Assembly (NCBI GenBank): GCA_037951165.1
Contig: JBBDHG010000187.1
Coordinates: 3,379,001-3,443,000 of the forward strand
From: Lophius americanus
Taxonomy: Eukaryota > Chordata > Actinopteri > Lophiiformes > Lophiidae
DNA: 64,000 nucleotides
Direction of reading: 5' to 3'
Position 1 is the first letter of the stretch. Every line of letters starts with the position of its first letter. The position numbers and the translations under genes are program-made. Shown piece by piece: positions 1 to 13,868 of the stretch. The notes under the pieces are model-generated. The model saw only the letters and a program-made list of their open reading frames with translations. It did not search any database and was not told the DNA's origin.

Positions 1-541
1 GCTCTCTTTAACAGTAATAACAATCGGTATGGAAATAAGGAAAAACACCAAACTCATCTTTTCACAATCCGGGCTGAACAAACTATCAGTGCAAAGAAAC
101 ATGTTTTCATGAGAGGCACAAACCTGAACTGGTTCAGATGTAAATTTCTATTTGATATTATTATGATTCATCACCAGAGGCGACTCTAGGATCAACACTT
201 AAGGGGAGGGTTCTGCTCCCATGCATGTGAAATTCTTATTTTGCTACTTTCTCTCCTGGTTCCCTCTGCTCTCTCTCTGTCCTCCTTCCCTCTCTCATCC
301 TGGCTGCTGCTCTGCTCAGACAATCAAACTCAAACATGTTTTGCGTGGCTACAAAAAGGCAAATAAAGCAAACGGAGTGTTTATCATGTGAATAAATGTA
401 AGAGGAGGTTGAATCCACGTTCAATATTATAAAGTACATATGAGTAAATATAAGAACTTTTTCCACCGAACACAACTCCACTGCCATGAATGTGAGCAAA
501 ACATGGAATTACAACTATATGGTCTGACCATCTGTCCACCT

Positions 542-544
<3 letters not shown>

Positions 545-593
<49 letters not shown>

Positions 594-597
594 CTCA

Positions 598-639
<42 letters not shown>

Positions 640-660
640 GCTCTCTCTCTTTCTCTGTGC
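545..660. repeat. (CT)n microsatellite
   Basis: A nearly pure CT/TC dinucleotide run, interrupted by a short GCTCTCACGC spacer near 591-600 and a TTTTTG near 636. Serine/leucine-rich open frames read across it are artefacts of the repeat. Confidence 0.95.
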
Positions 661-757
661 TGAATCTATCTCTCTCTAAACTTTGCTAAACGGCAAACAT
701 AGTTGGAAGGAGTTGGAAGAAAGAGAAAAAAACATACATAAATACATATTATGGATC

Positions 758-1124
758 TACACTGATCAGCCATAACATTAAAACAAGTGAAGTGAATAAT
801 ACAGATTATCTTGCCCCAGTGGCACCTGCCAGTGGGTGGAATATGTTAGGTAGCAAGGGAACATTTTGTCCGTGGAAGTGGATGTGTGTTCCTGGTCTGC
901 AGTGGTTAGTACCTACCAGTGTGGTCCAAGGAAGGCCAAAGAGGTTATGATGTGAGAGGAATGCATGGCCTGCCCATGTTGTGTGATACCACTGAAGAGA
1001 TACCGAAGCATAAATTACTGAAAAGTTAAATGCCGGTTCGGAAAGGAATTTTCTAGTGGAAAAAAGGGGGGGGGACCTACAAAATATTAGTTAGGAGTTT
1101 TGATGTTATGGCTGATTGGTCTAT
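758..1124 (+). mobile_element. Internally deleted Tc1/mariner-type element (MITE-like)
   Basis: The left end carries CTGATCAGCCATAACATT (from about 761). The right end, read on the opposite strand, carries CCAATCAGCCATAACAT (about 1102-1122). These form terminal inverted repeats flanked by TA. Only about 365 bp separate the ends, and the inside keeps fragments such as GTGGTTAGTACCTACCA that are also seen in the longer relative at 50558-51670. It therefore looks like an internally deleted, non-autonomous derivative of that family. It cannot encode a transposase. Confidence 0.85.
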
Positions 1125-1729
1125 GGGCTTATCTGCAGCGTGTCAAACAGAATAAAACGGTGTAAGAAGTGACGGGACAGAAGGAGGCGTCTTCCTCCCG
1201 TTATGTGTCTTCACCTGTCCCTCCTCCGCTCTGCTGGAATAAACAAGTACACATATATTAGGTAAATAGCATAAATGAATTAGAGGGGCACCCAGTGCAT
1301 ACCTCTGCAGAGGCTCGGCACTTCTCCAGTTATTGCCTGGGATCCGAATTGCATTTAAAATTGAAGATATAATTATGTTGCCATGTCCCCATAAATAATT
1401 CATATGAAGAAATCAATTTTGCAAAATGAAAAAAAATGGATTAGCTGGGAAGTATTAAACAAGAATGGTTCAAATAAATATAATTGTCAAGTGTTTTGAT
1501 TATTCTGGAATAAATTCTGAGTCATGGCTGACGATTCCTTGACTTCTCTGACATGCTAGGGGGAGTAATCATTTGGGTTGTTAAAGTGTGTTTGATGATC
1601 AAAAAAAGCGTTTAAAGTTATTATGGTTGCCTCATAGCCTTTAAATATTCACTACGAGGTTTTTTCCCCCTTTGGGGACGTGTCTTATGTCCTAGCTTTC
1701 TCTTTAACCCCTGTGTCCACCGCTCACAG

Positions 1730-4700
1730 GTCAGACGGCGTTTGAGCTGGCCAGTGACGCAACAATAAAGCAGGTCCTCAGGGGCAACACCCACCAAGTG
1801 AGTGCTCCGCTAATTGTCGGCTTCCTAAAGTTACCTGGATGTTTTTTCTTTGATTTGTGCTTTTTTGTCTTTATGTTTCTTATCTGTGTCTCCCTCAGAG
1901 TTTGACCCGCCATGTCAAGAAGTACGAGGGACCCCTCTTGAAGGTAGATTCATGAGTTGTCATCTGTGGTGGCTGAGAGAGGTAGAGCCCTGTACATGGC
2001 TTAAGAATACAATATGTCATTTCATTTCATCAAATTACCTCTGGGATGGCTCGAATGAAGAGAATGAATGTCATCATGTTTTTACTTGGTATAACTTGTA
2101 TGATTAAGTGATAAAGTATAATTATTATTTATACACAAAACATACTTTTGTTTTTGTTACAGTTTTATTATTTTGTTAGTTTTGTCTGTTCTTTTGTGTT
2201 TTTATATCACATAAGCGAGCGCATAATGTGCATATGCATGTTATCCTCATTATTTTGTTTTTGCCAGGAATAGAGGATGGAACTCTGTCTGTCTGACCCG
2301 TCTGTTTGACCCGTCTGTTTGACCCGTCTGTCTGACCCGTCTGTCTGAGCCGTCTGTTTGAACCGTCTGTCTGACCCGTCTGTATAAGTGTGAAAATTAG
2401 CCCATACCTCTTTGTACTTGTTTTCCTCATAAGAATCAAGGAGAGGAGCAGCAAAGGCTGTGAAAACTTAATCCTGGAGTGACTCGTGACACACACAGCT
2501 GGACTTTAATTCCTTTACTTCAGTGTTGTTCAGACGAAGAGTCAACATGAGTTTCATTCAGCCCCACAGGGCCAACAGTGTGAGATAGGAGTCCACAGAG
2601 CTGCTGCTGGCACATTCACTGTGAGGGAGCGCTGCTGTGCAGAAAACACATTTAGTGGGACGCCGGATAATCATTTTCACAGTTATTTACTTATAATCCT
2701 AATGAGGCCTTTATGAATTCAACCATCATTAACTTTGTGGATCAGACCTTTGCCTCTCCTGCACATGATATGTGAACATGTCTGCAGCGGAGAGAGGCTC
2801 ACAGTTTGCTTCTTAATGAAGCTTTTCAGCTGCTAGGGAGCACTGACAGTAATCTGTTACTGTCATCCTAAAGGGGAACTTCCCCCTGCAGGCAAGAATG
2901 TGTTTTTATGCCCCTGAGCAAGAGGTAGCCATAGCTGGAGTCATTATTTTTTAGGTTGGCCGTCCTTCAGTGTCTCCTTCCCGTTTCGGTGAGTACGATA
3001 TCACAGGAACATCCGGAGGGACTTCAAAAGTCAATGTGACTTTAACTCGCCAGAAATGTTTCCGCCATGTCTAACTTGGACGAGTGACATTGTTATGCCC
3101 CTCTCAAAGAGGTTATATAGGACCCCTCTCTCCATACATGCTTACGTAGTGCCGTATGGTCAATCCACACCTCCTCTGAGAAACTGTTGGATGGACTTTG
3201 ATCATCTGCGTGGCCCATAATGGTTATTATTCAAACCAGCTTGAGGTTGATTGATCTTAATGCCAGTTTGCTCACATTTATCCAAAGTGGGAATGATTTT
3301 TCCTATTTGCCGTGTTTCCTTTGGGTCCCTCAGCCACCACAATATAACACTGGAAAAAAGAAGAAAAGAGTAAGATTCCGACTGTGTCTTATTTTTGTGC
3401 CATTCTGCAGAGCTCAAGATTCTTCGGTTGGCGCTCCTACTGGGTCGTCCTTCAAGACGGGGTTTTATCCTGGTATCCAAAACAGTAGGTGCCATCTTTC
3501 ACCTCTGGCTGTACTCCTCCAATCAGACATAACCCGGCGAAAGATAAATGGAAGTCCTACACGAGTCTCATTAGAAAGGAGGTGGAAGTGACAGATGAGT
3601 TCGAAAATAGAGGGACTGTTCCTCTCTCACTGGATTGAAGATTTTTTATCCGGCAAAATAAAGAGAGATTCCAGCCTACAAAAGAAAAAAGTGGAACTAA
3701 TAACGTCTGTCTCTCTTGTATGAAGGTCAGAAGCAGCTGCTAATGTCAGAAGACAAGGCTGTAAGTCCCTCACACATGCTCACTGTGTGGTAAGCCTACA
3801 TTTATCAGTTCATCTCCTTTCTTGCTTGTTTGCTTGTTGTATTTGTGGGAACAAAACTTTTATTGAAGCGGTGTTTTCATTTACAGATTCGAGCCAAAGA
3901 CAGTTGCCTTTTTACCCTCAAGTGCTTCGATAACAGCGTGCATCATTTCAAAGTGTCACCTCAAAACGGCCCGGAGGCAACGAGGAGGGTATGTTTTATG
4001 TCTCCCCTAGCTGGAATCTCAAACACACTTTTGCTTTTATGAACAGTTCCTGTAGCTAAGCTGTGATTACGCTTTTAATAGCCTCTAAAAAGAACCAAAA
4101 AAAACACATTTCAATTCTCAAACTTGGTTTAAGATTCAAGGCCCGGAGCGTTTATTGTCATGTGCACATCAAGAAACACGTTTAACCTGTACAAAGAGAT
4201 TCTTCCTTCGCCTTGTGTGCCAAACAGCATCACAGATGAACTCACTTATAATACATACCATAAAGTGTCCAAAAGGAGTGCAACAATCGTTTAGAAGTAA
4301 TCTGAATGACCAGATGAAAGAATCTTAAGCCTGCTGCCTCGCCGCTCCTGATGGAGCCAGCGGAGCTTAAAGGAACAGGAAATGCTGCTCAATTTAGGAT
4401 TGAATGAAAATCATTGTGAAATAATGCCATAGAAACGCTAATAACTGAGCTCAGAGTCTCTTTATCGCATTCCACTACGATACGTCCAGAGGCTAACCTG
4501 TTCATTATTTACAGCAAAGCTGATGTTTCTCCATCTGTTAGAATGAGCTTTGTGCTATTATTTGTGACTCCAGCCGCTCCAACCAATTTAGAGATGACAG
4601 CAGTGAAGGTCAACTTTAAGATTCCCGGGAATCCTCGATAAGCGGTATCGCCGCTGAAGGTTCACTGATCCTCTGTCTGTTTTTTGACACACACTGATGA

Positions 4701-7700
4701 TAATGCCCACTTTCAGAGCTCCCGCTGCCGCTGGAGATAATGCGTGGCAGTGGAGGTCAAAAATAAAAGCCCAATTCAGCGATCCATGTCGCCATTAGAA
4801 TTTTTTTTGTCAAACATTTTGAATTATTGTTAATTATTCGTCTCAAATCTCCCCGTGAAAACTTTTCTATGACATACACGCCTTGCATCTTAATTCCCAT
4901 TAGAGATGATTTACCTCTGGTCTATCTCAACGGAGTATGATTCCACTGAAAGCAAAAAGCTGAGGGGCCTGCTGACGTACAAATATTGAAGAATGCAATA
5001 TTCCATCTACTTTCATTATTTGAAGCTGTGCCAAACTGTCATGTCACGTTAACCAAAAAAAAATCAGGATTAAGAACTCTTCATCAGTTGTAACTGTAGG
5101 CACAGCGAAATCAGTTTAGTCAATATGCATAAATAAAAAGATTAATTCTTTCCCCTCGTCAAAATAGTGCATCATTTTTTTCTTTTTATCGTTTTCCTCT
5201 CTACAGATGATTCTAATGTACAAATCAAGATGATTCTACCAATCAAAATGAAGCCTCTTATTAATTCCATATTTGAACATTGAAGATGAAGATTTTTTTT
5301 TATCTGCTTTTTTTATTTGGATTTGAAGAAAATTCCCCCTTAAAAGTGTTTTAAAAAAAATATAGATATATTTTTGACAAGCAGGTCATATCTCAAAAGC
5401 TCAGGCTTCATCTTTACAACATTGATTGTTCACCGATTCCACATATTCTGCTCCAAGGAAAAACCTGCCGATAGGATTATGTGCCTGGCTTACATTTAAA
5501 ATAGTCCAAAAAAAAGGGAAGTTTAATTGTAAGATACTGAGATGTAGGTAAAGAACAAATCATTTCTTCATGATCAGTTTCCAGATCATGAACGGTTGTC
5601 CGTGTATCTCTGACAGGCCGGAGGTGCACAGACATCCCCACACACCCTCTGATGAAATATATGTCATATATATGTCAGTAGATGAGTTCTGACTCAAGGC
5701 TTGACTTGGACGAATCCTTTAAGATAGGAGATGAGTCAGAGTTGAACCAGAGGACTTGATCTGGAATTCGAGACCGGACTGCTAAAAAAACCTCATTTAG
5801 ACTCAAAGCAGACAGAACCTTTTGCAAATCAGGATAATTATATAACAGAAAACCTTCTGGGTGCTTGTTAGAAAACAAGGCTTGCATAAATTTTGTTCTC
5901 TAGAATATGCAAACGTGGAAGAACTTTAATTTTTTTTATCTCAAAACCAAATCACAGATAAAATCGTTAAATCCCCCAAAGTATGCTTTGCTTGATAAAT
6001 GTTTCATTTTCTTAATTAAGAGCAGAAAAAAGAAAAAGTGCTGCTGTCTTTCAGACATGGTTGGATGCGCTGGAGGAACACTCCGCTTACAGCACACACT
6101 ACTGCTCCCAGGAGCAAGGCAGCGAGGAGGAAGAGGACGTTATATCGCTGGAGGAGCTGAAAAGCTCACTACAGGTGGCTGCACCAAGAAAGACCCTCAA
6201 CATCACAGCATAATGACTGGTGTTCCCGATGAGAGTGAAGCCCCCGCTCCTCCCTCCCTGCACCGCTTATCTTCATCTGCTGTCTCTTCTCGTCTTTCTG
6301 AAATCAGGCAGCGGAAGCCAAACAGAAGAAACTGGAAGAGGAGATGGCAGCTTTCCTGTCCATCCTTAAAAATGATGGGCTGGCAGAAAGTAAATCCTGT
6401 TATTACATCGCCCACTAAACATTTTTTAGATAGTCCATTATGTCTCCCACTGCTATTCAACAGTGAAATTGTTTAAGATTCACTCGCAGCATCAAGCAGG
6501 TCTATTTTAATCTTCATGTTTATCGCTGCCTTTACTACTTTTTCATTCATTTGTTGTTCCTCCTTGATGTTTGTTCATTCAGGGTTTCCATCTGCCATAC
6601 TACAGAAAATGCAGGAGATCTACGAGTTCTCCAGCGAGACCAGCTCCAGCCTGAGTGTCTGTCTCAGCCTCTTCTCCAGACAGGATGGGGTAAGTCCTCA
6701 CGTCCCTCCGTCCTTCTCATATCCTCGTTGCTGCATCCGCCACGGATCCTTTTTGTCAACGAGATAACTTAATGTAGATATATAGATAATATTATCTATA
6801 CAGATAGATAGATATTATAGATAATTATTTCATGGATCACTTTCAAATTCTATTTACACTTGGATCTTCGTGCGATGAAGAACTGGAATGATTTTGGGAA
6901 AGGTCGGTTTCTATATTTTCATATTATGTTGTCAGCTTTATCTCCAAATGTTTTTGGGCCATAATTTTTCAACTGTTTGTCCGATTCCTCCCAAATTTGA
7001 CGATACACACGAATCGCATCGAGGAGATCTTACTTTAATAATTCATATTTTACTCTAATAGATTATGTTTTACTCCAATTTATCCATATTTGACTCTAAT
7101 AGTTCATGTTTTATTACAATTTATCATATTTTACTCTAATAGTTCATGCTTTACTCCAATTTATCATATTTGACTGTAATAGATCATGTTTTATTACAAT
7201 TTATCATATTTTACTCTCATAGATTATGTTTTACTCCAATTTATCCATATTTGACTCTAATAGATCATGTTTTATTACAATTTATCATATTTTACTCTAA
7301 TAGATTATGTTTTACTCGAATTTATCCATATTTGACTCTAATAGATCATGTTTTATTTCAATTTATCATATTTTACTCTAATAGTTCATGCTTTACTCCA
7401 ATTTATCATATTTGCGGCTAATAGTTCATATGTTACGCACCAGGGGGAGCTTTTTCCACATTTGATCTGGGTTTTAAGAATGTTCCATAAGGAAGCGCCA
7501 GCCCCTTTCACTCTTTCTCTTAAACACAGCTCAGTGGAGTGCAATGAACATAATCTGTCCAGTGTTTGTGTGCGATTCAATGGATTTGATTATAATGAGA
7601 GGATTCAGTGGATAGATTTCAACCCTCCAAGACTGAGAGAAGATGTGACCACTTATAGCGCCAAAAAACGTGCAAACGCTTCACATAAATGTCTTTGATA

Positions 7701-10700
7701 ATGATAAATCTAACCCTGACCCATTTTTGTTTTTGTTTTTTTTAAAGCATTGAATTGTCGCCCTAAGGCTCTGTGTGCTTTATTGATTTCTTATAAACTT
7801 TGAGTTCATCCAGAGTTTTAAGCGATGGCATTGCATTAGTACTGAACTGTTTACTTCACTGAATGATCGAGTAGTAAAAGTGTGTCTGAGCAGCTCTGGT
7901 TCAGCTGCTGACGGGGTAATATGCATAAAATACTCTGTCACAGTGTCGGTTTGTCTGATATTATGACTGATGCGGGTGGACTTCAGTAAATACGCTGGAA
8001 GATCATTTCAGAGAGAGGCTTTAGTTAACACACTGGGTAGAACTGAATAAATATTCATCTATTCAGTAATCTCACACACAAACAGGCAAAGGTGAGACCA
8101 TAAACTGCTTGGCGGAGGTTATTAGAACTATGGCGTTAAGCGGCGTTTTTCAGGTGATGAAGAGCATTTGACGGACTGGAACGGAAAGATGAAAGCAGCT
8201 CCTGTGAACTCTTTACACATGTAAAAGTGAACTGAATCTGAATTTTGGTTGTTAGAATTTTAAAATACATTGTGGTATAATGAACGAGGACTTCAGTATC
8301 TTTATGTTGGTCTAATATTAAAACCCTCTTTAAACCTGTTCATTTAAATACACAGTTCTTTGAATAACTTCATTAATTTAATGTGTTTTGCTTCTTACTT
8401 CGCATCAAGCAGAACCTTTTGCCAGAATGAACATGAATTCAGTATTCAGTAATGCTGGCTCATGATGAGCCAGTATTACTGAATACTGAATTACTGGGGG
8501 GGGGGGAGTCAGCCTAGCTGTGGTTTTCAGCACCTGGTCAGGGGTCAAGCAGCAAATAATTTCCTCTTCGGGGTTCAGTATATGACTGTTATGAAGCCAA
8601 ATGCTCTCTAGTCTGTAATTATACTGCACTTGTTATCTGGATGGTATCTTCTTCATTTGACAGTCCACTCAGAACATGCAGACCTCCGCCGGCGTTCGTC
8701 TCACAGGATTACAGCATTGTGTTAATAGTTTCTCTCCGTGAAATGAAGATGATACTCAACCGAATCTGCAGAGTTTCACAGACAGTTTGATCTGGATTAA
8801 TGTTTTAACATTATTTTGCGTTATCACAGTAGTTCCTTATTTGAGAACCCTAAAAATTTCAACTCTCTGCGTCACCAATTGTGGAATATAACCTGGATCC
8901 AGATCCGACTTTGATCCAGATCAGATCCTGTGTATTGCTTCTTATATAATCCTGCAGACAAATCCACATCCGAAAAACCAAAAACGCCGTACAGCGTATG
9001 TAGGACTTCCCAAAATCTATCTCTAAGCATTATTAGGCTATCACTGAAAACCACCAGGTTAGGATTTTTAGAGTGCTGCAGCTTCATGGTCTTGTGTAAA
9101 AGGGAGGATCGGCTGATGGTTTCTACCTGGGTCCAATCCTGTCATTTGATTCCCTCTCCTTCATGGGAGTCATGTTCTCCCGCACGCCATTTGAGAAGGC
9201 CACATCAATGCAGCTGTCCTCCATTACGGATAACCATAGCTGGTCCACAGCTCCGTCTCTGTCTGTCTGTCCGTGGGTCCTATAATGAGAGGACGGTGCT
9301 GATGTGACGATTCAGTGGAGAGGAGGTTTATTTTCAGAACCACTGAATCACGGCGGGTCTGACAGTCGCACACCTCCGTCCTGCGTTTGTCATGACAATA
9401 AATTTTGTAGACATGCACACTAGTCTTCATTTATCACATGTAGATGGTGTGTGTGTGTGTGTTTGTGTGTGCGCACGTGTTTGTGTGTGTGTTTGTATGT
9501 GTGTGTGTGGGGCAAGCTCAGGTGCGCAGTCTGAAATTGGATCAGGAGGTGGAAAAGAATAAGATCCTGTCAGAAGCACTACAAACTCTGGCCACAGAGC
9601 ACCACGAACTTGAGCAGTCCTACGTCAGAGGTTCTTCACTGCGGAGCGCCCTCAGCGAGGATGAGTTCCACGACGCCGTCTCTGGTGAGTCCACTCGTGA
9701 CCAAACAGACGCAGGAGATGCCCTGAGAAGCTCACGCTCACCTTCACTGCCTCTTCATTCACCCATAGGACACTGGAATACTTTGACCTGCCGGTGAATG
9801 TCTACGGTATGGTTGCCGTTCCTCTAGCGTGAAGATTGCACTAGTGTGGCCTGATTGTGTTAAAACATCTTCACCACTTTTCTTTTTTAAATATTGGGCC
9901 TGATGGATGCTTGAGTGTTTTTTGGTGCTACAAAACAGAAGGGATTTGTTTGGACTCGCTTTTAAGGTGGATTTATTTTAACTCCATTACTAACAACAAG
10001 ACATTTGATCTAATGTGATGCTTTTATTTTGACATCTTTACTTAACCAGTTCTATAGATGATTAACGGGGTTCCATCCATTCTGACTAAAGTTCTGCACA
10101 ATTCTGTGTTCTACAGTATAACTGTGGAGGCAGTGTTTAAATTTGGAGTTGACAAAAATACTGAATTATTAATGATTGCATTTAAGTGCATTTGTTTGTG
10201 AGGTTGCAGCCAGGCTACTTCTCTGCTTAAAGGACAAGGACTGGACCTGAGGGAGTTCCTTTTCATAAAGGATTTTCATCATGGGATGTTTTTAATGATG
10301 TAGAAGTGGGTTGTTCCTGGATCTGAACGGTCTCAGCTTTAATCAGCTACTAAACACGACTCTCCTGATGTGTGTTGTGAATAATTAGAGGGAGTAAACT
10401 TTGTTTTCTCATTCTACTAGGTTGTTTATCTCAGTACCTAATCAATATTAGTTTTATCCAGATTAGAAAATAATTAACTTATGATGTAGAGATAGCAGCA
10501 ATATTTGCAAGCATGACTCTTTTCTGCTTCCGTACTGTTGGGATCACTAAGAGTGTTTTGGGAGTTATATGTTCAGAAATACCTTTTTTAGTATTACCAG
10601 TTGTACTATAAGTACAATCATTAAAAAATATATATATATATACCTCCGCCAAGGCTCAACAATCCATTTTGGTTCAATTAAACCCTGTCCATAATTACAA

Positions 10701-13700
10701 GCAGATGTGCACCATCATAAAATTATTCCTGTAAACGACGGAAACTCAATCACTTCTGCTATAACGTAAGATCAATCTGCAAAAATTCCCTTACATATGA
10801 GGTGATTTGCAAATACAGCAAACTCTAGAGATGCATCCATACAGTCGCAATCTGAACCCAGGAAAAGTCTCTTTGATCAGATTCCCAAACCTGATCACTA
10901 GAAGATTTCGTAAAAAAAAGTTTATAATATTTGTGCTCAAAACTCAACATAATGAAAATCCCATTTGGCAGATAATAGTGGAAGCATAACTGACTAAAAA
11001 AAAAAAAACTCTCATCTTAAAAAATCTATTCTTTAACAACGTTCAGGAGGAAGTGGTTTTTAATCAGCTCGGCAGAAAATCAGTATCCTAGAGAAATCCC
11101 AATCAGGTTTTAGGTCCAATCAGCTCACAGAACTTTTGTAAGAGAAGTTTATGATCTTGAAGTTGGTTCAGGCTCGAACCAAGAGTGGCTGAGAGTGCAG
11201 CTTCAACCACAGTATTTTATAATTCTTCGTCTTCAGAAGATGGTTGGTCCCTCTGATAATGTTCTTAACTGGTTCAAAATATACATTTACATCAGATTGT
11301 CAGTGTTTGGGATCGGATGTATGAAACACGATCTATCCTTCTGTGGACCTCAAGGATGTTGTCTCGGTTCGCTGCTTTTTTCTCAGCTTGATGTTGAGAA
11401 AATAATGCCTTCTATAAATCAATGAGTGAATGAATGACCACTTTATAAACCTGAATAAAAACAGAATGGATAAACATTTACTTGTACTGGAACTTTCAGT
11501 ACCTGTATTAATAAGGTGACCCTGTCTTAGTGCGGCTGCTTTTTCACAAAACAAGGTGCTGAGAAACTTTTATTGAAGGCAGGTTAGACGACAACAACTC
11601 TCTTTTAATCAAACTCCCCCGGACGTCTGTAAAAAACAAAAACACACGAGTACTTTCACTACCTTACAAAGTCCTGACTGGTTTTACACCTTCATCTATC
11701 TCTGACCTTTTTCTTTTGTGACCTTCAATCACAAAAAGCCCCCAAGGTCCTCCAAAACTTGTTTTTCTAATTTTGCCTTAAGCTCCACAAAGAGTTGAAG
11801 GTAATTTGATGAATTACTCCCCAATACTGTGGAACACCTTGCTCTCATATTAAAAAAAAAGGAACTTACACGAATTTTTACTAGAAGGCTTTAAGCGAAC
11901 CTGTTGGAACTTTAAACTCTAAACTTTCATTGTTTGTTTTGTTTAAATAGGGGAAGATGGGATTGAGGCTACATAGTGACACAAGAGACATTAAGTCAAT
12001 GAAAAACAGGAAAACGTGTTTTTTTCTCAGAATTAATAAAATATTTATGTCTTTCAGAAAATCAGAGATTTTTTTTTAATGCATTATGCTTCTTTACAAA
12101 ACAAATAACCAGATTACAATAAATTAAGCTGTATGACCAAGAAGTGTGTGAAACAGGATATTTTACAGTAGAAGAAAATAATGTTTAATTCATTATAATA
12201 CTGTTATTTCAGACATCTCTTTGGTAGTTTTGAAGTTGTCTGTATTTCTGTGAAAAGTCTGGGATATTATCGCTGCAGATCCCTCGCGTTAGCGCGATAA
12301 CTCAACAACCATTTCACGATCATCAGATTTTTATACACACATAGAACTTAGTCCAGATTTGATGCATATTTTACCCGTAGAGTGAGCTATTTTTTTTTAA
12401 AGAAAATCAACGTTTTGCAGACATAACTCCATATTTAATTTGAGGGGTTCAATCAGGTGGATTTGTTTGTCCAACACGGGGGATTGGGGGGCTTTTCGGG
12501 GATATATCCTTGCTGTGTGGGACGACAGTTTAGGCGTATTTCAGCAGGTGACATTCTGAATAAAGAGAAATGCGACTGATGGATGTAATCAATGCCACCA
12601 ATATTTAAACGCAATACTGGCTAAAATGAAGTACCTCTGTGTGTCCATCTCCCCCAGACTCTGGTTCAGAGATCTCCCTGAGCGGCTTTGAGACGGTGGC
12701 CAGCCATTCCTTTGAGGAGGACGAGGAGGAAGAAGAAGGCTCTGTCATGTTCAGTTTACCCTGCAGCAGTCCCAGCAGCATGTTGCAGGGGAATCATCAT
12801 GGAGACACGGCTCAAACTAACGGGATCGCAAAGCACAGGTCAGCGTTCTGGATGCTCTCACCGTTTTGTTGATGGACGATTGACTCTGATGGCTTTTCTT
12901 ATCACCGCTCATGAACCAATTCAACGAAACATCCCCGTCTCAGATTGCTATTGTCGCAGTTTTATTATCTCGGTATTACCACCAGGGTGTTAAATTCCCC
13001 AACCTGCACTGACTGTTCTGCCGTTTGTCATTGACATGACTTAAGTCGCTGCTGGCCCGATGGAGGAAGTATGAGGATCCAGATGATGAGGCGATGTGCT
13101 TCCAGATATTGCTGTAGATTGGGATGCAATTCATTCTGCAACTATTTCTCCAGGCAGAGACAAAACCTCACGAGGAAACACGTCTCCTCGTTCCGAGCAT
13201 CTCCGCTCAGCCCGATCGAGTCAGAGAAGCTGATTTGTGCATTGCAGCATATAATGAGGATTTTACTTCTTGAAAAAGTAACAGTTGATTTAACAGTTAA
13301 TTATAAGTTAGTTGGCGCTGGTTTATCTAAAGTAGAATTAAGGACGCATTCCAAGAGTGAATAATTCAGGCCACGCTTGGTAGAGGAAAAAGGAAATGCA
13401 ATTGAAAGAGCGGAGCTCTGTGTTGGCCTTTAAATATTAATTAGGTCACGGTGCAATGCAACAATCCGTCTCCACTATAATCCCAGGTTGGTTTATCCCT
13501 CCAGACACCTTTAGACTGCACTTCAGGCTACTTTGATGGATTTTAAACAGTTATTGTTACGTGAGGCCATCAGGTTAAATTCTACACGGCTTTTATGTCG
13601 TGTTGTTGGGAAGTTTATTATCCAAACTCCAGCCAGTAAAACTTTGGTAGGAATTTACTTGGCTTCTTTGATACTGGTGTTGACTGTCAGGCTGGGCTTT

Positions 13701-13831
13701 GTTCCAGTACGTCACACAATACGTTCCAGCCTGTTGTGGAATATATTGACTGGAATCAGCTCAAAACTCTTACGCTCTGGCATGTTTACCCTGATAGAAA
13801 TGTTATTTTTAGAGCAGGAACGTAACGTTTT

Positions 13832-13868
<37 letters not shown>

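Larger units (their letters stand above)
1..1729. other. Intron of osbpl1a (5' side cut by window edge)
   Basis: No exon was recognised here. The stretch holds a CT microsatellite (about 545-660) and an internally deleted Tc1-type element (758-1124). The first coding exon of the window begins at 1730, after a good CAG acceptor, and starts in the middle of a codon, so upstream exons of osbpl1a lie outside the window. Confidence 0.7.

Noticed and set aside
5907..6476. A 189-codon + strand frame
   Set aside because: It is an out-of-frame reading across two genuine osbpl1a exons (6055-6174 and 6308-6389) and their introns.
7146..7421. A 91-codon repeat protein
   Set aside because: The open frame exists only because the tandem unit is 81 bp. 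The sequence is a minisatellite in an intron.
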